A stretch of DNA of 35,082 bases from Acinetobacter sp. (GTDB taxonomy: Bacteria; Pseudomonadota; Gammaproteobacteria; Pseudomonadales; Moraxellaceae). A program made the position numbers and the translations under genes. The notes below the pieces were generated by a model. It ran no database searches. It was not told the origin of the DNA and saw nothing but the letters and a program-made list of their open reading frames with translations. The stretch's first letter is position 1; the number at the start of each line of letters is the position of its first letter. Shown here in pieces: positions 31,290 to 35,082 of the stretch. The DNA is taken from assembly GCA_030152275.1 (NCBI GenBank), contig JASLHF010000004.1:1-35082 (forward strand), in the 5' to 3' direction.

Positions 31290-32807
31290 ATGTTTAAGCG
31301 TTCTTTGCTTGTTGCAATGCTTGCAGCAGCTACAGCTGCGACTCAAGCTGCGGCGTTAACCAAAGACAACGGCGCGCCTGTTGGTGACAACCAAAATTCG
31401 ATCACAGCTGGCCCACAGGGTGCAACTTTACTGCAAGATGTGCAGCTGGTGCAAAAACTGCAGCGTTTTGGCCGTGAGCGTATTCCTGAGCGTGTAGTGC
31501 ATGCGCGCGGCACTGGCGCATACGGTGAATTCGTTGCCACTAAAGATCTTTCAGATTTAACCCTGGCTTCATTATTTAAAGCAGGGACCAAGACGCCTGT
31601 ATTCTTACGTTTTTCGACCGTGATTCACCCTAAAGGTTCACCAGAAACTTTACGTGACCCGCATGGTTTTGCCCTTAAATTTTATACCCAAGAGGGCAAT
31701 TGGGATTTGGTCGGCAATCAGACCCCGGTATTCTTCATCCGTGATGCAATCAAATTCCCTGATTTCATTCATGCCATGAAACCAAGCCCAATCAATAACG
31801 TACAAGATCCAAACCGCGTATTTGATTTCTTATCGAGCCAGCCTTGGGCAACCAACATGTTGACTTATGTTTACGGTAAATACGGTGTTCCAACCAGCTA
31901 CCGCGAACAAGATGGCTTCGGTGTACATGCATACAAGCTGTATAACGACAAAGGCGAATACAAATACGTTAAATTCAATTTCCGCTCTCAACTGGGCGTG
32001 AAAGGTTTGAACGTCAAACAAGCGGCTGAACAGCAAGCTAAAGATTTCAATCACTTGACCAACGATCTTTATGCCAACATCAACAAAGGCAACTTCCCGA
32101 AATGGGATCTATATATTCAAGTCTTAGATCCGCAAGATTTCGGTAAACTCGATTTCGATCCGCTGGATCCAACTAAAATCTGGCCAACTGACATCGTTCC
32201 TGAAACTAAAGCAGGGACGTTGACATTGAACCGTATGCCGAAGAACTTCTTCCAAGAAACAGAACAATCAGCTTTTGCACCGGGCAACTTGGTTCCAGGT
32301 ATCGAACCGTCTGAAGACCGTTTATTGCAAGGCCGTGTGTTCTCTTACTCAGATACACAAATGTACCGTTTGGGCGCGAACCATCAGCAAATTCCTGTGA
32401 ACCGTCCACTGGTTGATGTGAATAACAACAACCAAGATGGCTATATGAATACCGGCATGCGCGATTCTGATGTGAATTACGAACCGAGCCGTAAAGAACC
32501 TAAACCTGCAACTGAAAAAGCGCGTGCAGTGCAAACGCCGTTAACCGGTACAGTGCAGCAAGTGGGCACCAAAGAGCAAAACTTTAAACAAGCCGGTGAA
32601 CTTTACCGTTCATACACAGCCAAAGAAAAAGACGATTTGATTATGAACCTTGCCGCGGATTTAGGCGGCGTAAAAGATTCAGAAACCAAACACATCATGT
32701 TGTCTTACTTCTACAAAGCAGATGCTGACTACGGTACGCGCATGACCAAAGCGGTCAACGGCAATATCGCAACAGTAAAAGCAAAAGCTGCAAACTTGAA
32801 AGACTAA
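31290..32807 (+). CDS. katB: Secreted (periplasmic) catalase, KatB type
   Basis: Decomposes hydrogen peroxide to water and oxygen. The 505-residue small-subunit monofunctional catalase is preceded by a signal peptide (MFKRSLLVAMLAAATAATQA, cleavage near AAA), so it should act in the periplasm. Active-site residues are intact: His71 in VVHARGTGAYGEF, Asn143 in GNQTPVFF, and the heme-ligating Tyr353 in RVFSYSDTQMYRLG. Presence of a signal peptide and a following ankyrin-protein gene matches P. aeruginosa katB-ankB, which is peroxide-inducible. Its codons favour TTC, AAC and CAA more than the neighbours, as in strongly expressed genes. A GAGAG site precedes the ATG. Confidence 0.92.
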   Translation: MFKRSLLVAMLAAATAATQAAALTKDNGAPVGDNQNSITAGPQGATLLQDVQLVQKLQRFGRERIPERVVHARGTGAYGEFVATKDLSDLTLASLFKAGTKTPVFLRFSTVIHPKGSPETLRDPHGFALKFYTQEGNWDLVGNQTPVFFIRDAIKFPDFIHAMKPSPINNVQDPNRVFDFLSSQPWATNMLTYVYGKYGVPTSYREQDGFGVHAYKLYNDKGEYKYVKFNFRSQLGVKGLNVKQAAEQQAKDFNHLTNDLYANINKGNFPKWDLYIQVLDPQDFGKLDFDPLDPTKIWPTDIVPETKAGTLTLNRMPKNFFQETEQSAFAPGNLVPGIEPSEDRLLQGRVFSYSDTQMYRLGANHQQIPVNRPLVDVNNNNQDGYMNTGMRDSDVNYEPSRKEPKPATEKARAVQTPLTGTVQQVGTKEQNFKQAGELYRSYTAKEKDDLIMNLAADLGGVKDSETKHIMLSYFYKADADYGTRMTKAVNGNIATVKAKAANLKD

Positions 32808-32828
32808 TTTCGATTGGTCCATCAAATC

Positions 32829-32928
32829 GGTGACTAGGGGATAGGAGTCACCACCGAAAAGCCCTGTAAAACTCAAATCCTTTCCTGCACCCTAGGGGAG
32901 TTTTACAGGCACTGTTTTCCCCAGTGCC
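32829..32928 (+). other. Three successive hairpins in the katB-ankB spacer
   Basis: Stem 1: GGTGACT/AGTCACC (32829-32835, 32846-32852). Stem 2: CCTGTAAAACTC/GAGTTTTACAGG (32863-32874, 32898-32909), 12 perfect pairs with a 23-base loop. Stem 3: GGCACTG/CAGTGCC (32908-32914, 32922-32928), overlapping the end of stem 2 so the two may compete. None has a clear T-tract, so partial termination, RNA processing or mRNA stability are more likely than full termination. Confidence 0.5.
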
Positions 32929-32989
32929 TTAATCTATTCATATCGGTGATATGACAAGCACACAATTTTGATTCTTGCTGGAGTTCATC

Positions 32990-33520
32990 ATGAAAGCTTT
33001 GAAGCGCGCAGTTTTAATGAGTCTTTTTGCAGCAAGCACCGTATTCGCAGCAGCTGCTGTTGCTGCAGAGATCTCCCCGGCTCAAGCGTCTGCCAGCAGT
33101 CAGGTGACCTCACAACAAGAATTAATTGATCTATTTTTTGCTGCGGCAAAAACCGGCAATGCTGAAGTGATCAACGAATTTTTAAAACATGGCTTTCCTG
33201 CCGATGTCCGCAATGCTTCGGGTTTTACCCCGTTAATGATGGCGGCTTATTATGGTCAACAGCCTATTGTGACCGCTTTGCTGGCTCATGGCGCGGACCG
33301 CTGTGCACGTGACAATAAAGGCAATACGGCTTTAATGGGCGCCATGTTTAAAATGGAATGGCGTATTGCCAAACAGCTGCGCCAAGTGGACTGTGATGTT
33401 CATGCAGCCAAAACAGGGCAAAAAACCGCGGCCGAGTTTGCCAAAGTAATTGGTCAGGAAAAACAGCTGCAGCAGATTATTCAGGCGCAGGAAAAACCGG
33501 CAGTTCAAGCGCAGAAATAA
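32990..33520 (+). CDS. ankB: Periplasmic ankyrin-repeat protein (AnkB-like)
   Basis: A 176-residue secreted protein. The signal peptide MKALKRAVLMSLFAASTVFA is followed by an Ala-rich stretch. About three ankyrin repeats follow (about 50-155): TGNAEVINEFLKHGFPADV, SGFTPLMMAAYYGQQPIVTALLAHGAD and KGNTALMGAMFKMEW. It follows katB on the same strand after 182 bases. In P. aeruginosa, AnkB is co-transcribed with KatB and is needed for full catalase activity, perhaps by protecting the enzyme or lining the periplasm. ATG at 32990 is chosen for its GGAG six bases upstream and the proper signal peptide. The in-frame upstream start lacks that. Confidence 0.85.
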   Translation: MKALKRAVLMSLFAASTVFAAAAVAAEISPAQASASSQVTSQQELIDLFFAAAKTGNAEVINEFLKHGFPADVRNASGFTPLMMAAYYGQQPIVTALLAHGADRCARDNKGNTALMGAMFKMEWRIAKQLRQVDCDVHAAKTGQKTAAEFAKVIGQEKQLQQIIQAQEKPAVQAQK

Positions 33521-33634
33521 TTCAGAGGCATCAGCGCGGTTTTGCTGCAAATTGGGCTGGCCGTACGTAAAACCACCAATATCATATTGGAAAATATGCT
33601 TTAATGCTGGAAGCACAGCGAAATTCAATTAGAT

Positions 33635-34837
33635 ATGGCTCCAATCATTCAATCCTTGCTTGATACCGATTTATATAAATTCACCATGCTTCAGGTGGTT
33701 TTGCATAAATTTCCGCAAACGCACAGTGTTTATCATTTTCGCTGCCGTAATTTAGATGACACGGTCTATCCGCTGACGGATATTCTGGATGACTTAAATG
33801 AGCAGCTGGATCATCTGTGCTGCCTGAAGTTTCGTGAAGATGAGCTGCTGTATTTGCGCAGCCTGCGTTTTATCAAGAGCGATTTTGTTGATTATCTGGA
33901 ACTGTTTCAGCTGAAACGCCGCTTTATTAAAGCCGGCATTGATACGCAAGGCCGGCTGGATATTTGGGTCGAAGGCCCGATGGTGCAGGCGATGATGTTT
34001 GAAATTTTCGTCTTGGCCATTGTTAATGAGCTGTATTTTCAGCGCATCCGCACGCCAGAGGTGCTGGACGAAGGCGAACGCCGCCTGCAGCATAAAATTG
34101 CGCTGCTGAAACAGTATCAGGCCGCGCAAACACCGAATGATCCGCCATTTTTAGTCTCAGATTTCGGCACACGGCGCCGCTATAGCTATGAATGGCAAAA
34201 ACATGTGATTGCAGAATTTTATCAAGCTGTACCGCATATTTTCCGAGGCACCAGCAATGTGCTGATTGCTAAAGATCTGGACATTATTCCGATCGGCACC
34301 ATGGCGCATGAATTTCTGCAAGCCTTTCAGGCGCTGGATGTGCGTTTGCGCGATTTTCAAAAAGCTGCGCTGGAAACTTGGGTGCAGGAATACCGCGGTG
34401 ATTTAGGCATTGCCTTGACCGATGTGGTCGGCATGGATGCGTTCCTGCGCGATTTCGATCTGTACTTTGCTAAATTGTTTGACGGCTTACGGCATGACAG
34501 CGGCGACCCGTATGAATGGGGCGATAAAGCCTATGCGCACTATAAAAAGCTGAAGATTGATACTCGCTCTAAAATGCTGACATTTAGTGATGGTTTAAAT
34601 ATTGAAAAAGCGTGGGATTTGCATAATTACTTCAAAGACCGTTTCCAAGTCAGTTTTGGTATTGGCACCAATTTAACCAATGATATGGGGCAAACCCCGC
34701 TGAATATTGTGCTGAAACTGGTCGAATGTAATGGTCAGTCTGTTGCAAAAATCTCTGACAGTCCGGGCAAAACCATGACGGACAATGACACTTTCTTGGC
34801 CTATTTGCGACAAGTATTTGATATTGCCGAAGCATAA
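33635..34837 (+). CDS. pncB: Nicotinate phosphoribosyltransferase
   Basis: Converts nicotinate, PRPP and ATP to nicotinate mononucleotide in NAD salvage. The 400-residue protein begins MAPIIQSLLDTDLYKFTMLQ, the typical PncB start. It contains SDFGTRRRYSYEWQ and FRGTSNVLIAK. The histidine region IGTMAHEFLQAF carries the residue phosphorylated in this family. LRHDSGDPYEWGDKAYAHY and VSFGIGTNLTNDMG are also present. It uses the product of PncA. Only a weak ribosome site precedes the ATG. It is separated from ankB by 114 bases without an obvious terminator. Confidence 0.97.
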   Translation: MAPIIQSLLDTDLYKFTMLQVVLHKFPQTHSVYHFRCRNLDDTVYPLTDILDDLNEQLDHLCCLKFREDELLYLRSLRFIKSDFVDYLELFQLKRRFIKAGIDTQGRLDIWVEGPMVQAMMFEIFVLAIVNELYFQRIRTPEVLDEGERRLQHKIALLKQYQAAQTPNDPPFLVSDFGTRRRYSYEWQKHVIAEFYQAVPHIFRGTSNVLIAKDLDIIPIGTMAHEFLQAFQALDVRLRDFQKAALETWVQEYRGDLGIALTDVVGMDAFLRDFDLYFAKLFDGLRHDSGDPYEWGDKAYAHYKKLKIDTRSKMLTFSDGLNIEKAWDLHNYFKDRFQVSFGIGTNLTNDMGQTPLNIVLKLVECNGQSVAKISDSPGKTMTDNDTFLAYLRQVFDIAEA

Positions 34838-34860
34838 GTCGAGTATTGGCAGCAGAAGCG

Positions 34861-34894
34861 GCGGTGCAGGTTTGATAGCCTGCACTGCTTTTTT
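34861..34894 (+). terminator. Terminator after pncB
   Basis: GCGGTGCAGG (34861-34870) pairs with CCTGCACTGC (34879-34888), including one G-U pair, and six Ts follow. Confidence 0.9.
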
Positions 34895-34998
34895 GGGGCG
34901 CTGAAAAATGCCAAAGCAAAGCAAAAAATCAGAATTATCCTAAAAATGACTTGTGCTAAGATCGGACTATTCTTATTCAAATACGCTGCGGTATTAAA

Positions 34999-35082
34999 AT
35001 GACTGAATCTGCCTTAAATTTTGGCTTGCTTGTCGAAGCGGAAGAATTGGCGCCATATTTAGGCCATGAAAAATTAAGAATT
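34999..35082 (+). CDS. Probable rhodanese-type sulfurtransferase (5' end only)
   Basis: The first 28 codons of a gene cut by the window edge. The start MTESALNFGLLVEAEELAPY followed by LGHEKLRI resembles the N-terminus of two-domain rhodaneses, which begin like 'LVS..WLA..L..P.LRVLD'. No catalytic cysteine is included, so the assignment is tentative. A TAAGAT-like -10 box lies about 40 bases upstream. Confidence 0.5.
   Translation, partial: MTESALNFGLLVEAEELAPYLGHEKLRI

Noticed and set aside
1..35082. Mobile elements, prophage, CRISPR or toxin-antitoxin system
   Set aside because: No transposase, integrase, spaced repeats or toxin-like pair found; gene content is core metabolism and envelope.

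Overview
The window looks like a piece of ordinary chromosome from a gammaproteobacterium of the family Moraxellaceae, most like Acinetobacter. The evidence is protein character (MupP next to UbiG, AAHS-family transporter, catalase with an ankyrin partner, long SerB), AT-rich intergenic DNA, and a gene order (dapA-bamC-purC, ubiG-mupP-SDR) shared with Pseudomonas and Acinetobacter relatives. The genus is inferred; no rRNA or other marker is present. I see no insertion sequence, phage gene, CRISPR array, tRNA or rRNA.

Left part (1-9.4 kb). argA, two RcnB-like secreted proteins, two small unknown genes, then the minus-strand unit ubiG-mupP-SDR. This unit links ubiquinone synthesis to recycling of cell-wall MurNAc. 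dsbA follows on the plus strand, then a FabR-like TetR regulator with a readable promoter and operator, rph, and nadC.

Middle part (9.4-20.5 kb). ampD and murJ (cell-wall recycling and lipid II flipping), a DUF1328 small membrane protein, a YcgN-type cysteine-cluster protein, an LCM-type methyltransferase, a DUF523 protein, a PAS-GGDEF-EAL cyclic-di-GMP protein, rarA, and the minus-strand unit dapA-bamC-purC.

Right part (20.5-35 kb). A 728-base gene-free gap with inverted repeats precedes an aromatic-acid transporter of the MhpT type. Then come pncA, a BASS transporter, ppk1 with a probable Pho box, an enlarged AhpA/YtjB-like membrane protein divergent from serB, a three-helix membrane protein behind a long AT-rich leader, an SCP2-domain protein, dtd, a secreted catalase with its ankyrin partner (katB-ankB), pncB, and the first 28 codons of a probable rhodanese.

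Themes: NAD metabolism (nadC, pncA, pncB), cell-wall recycling (mupP, ampD, murJ), and envelope proteins. Many convergent gene pairs are separated by strong bidirectional terminators. I find no convincing undescribed multi-gene system. The most interesting items are the paired RcnB-like genes with a shared promoter motif, the enlarged AhpA-like protein with a TTG start, the structured katB-ankB spacer, and the tetR operator.
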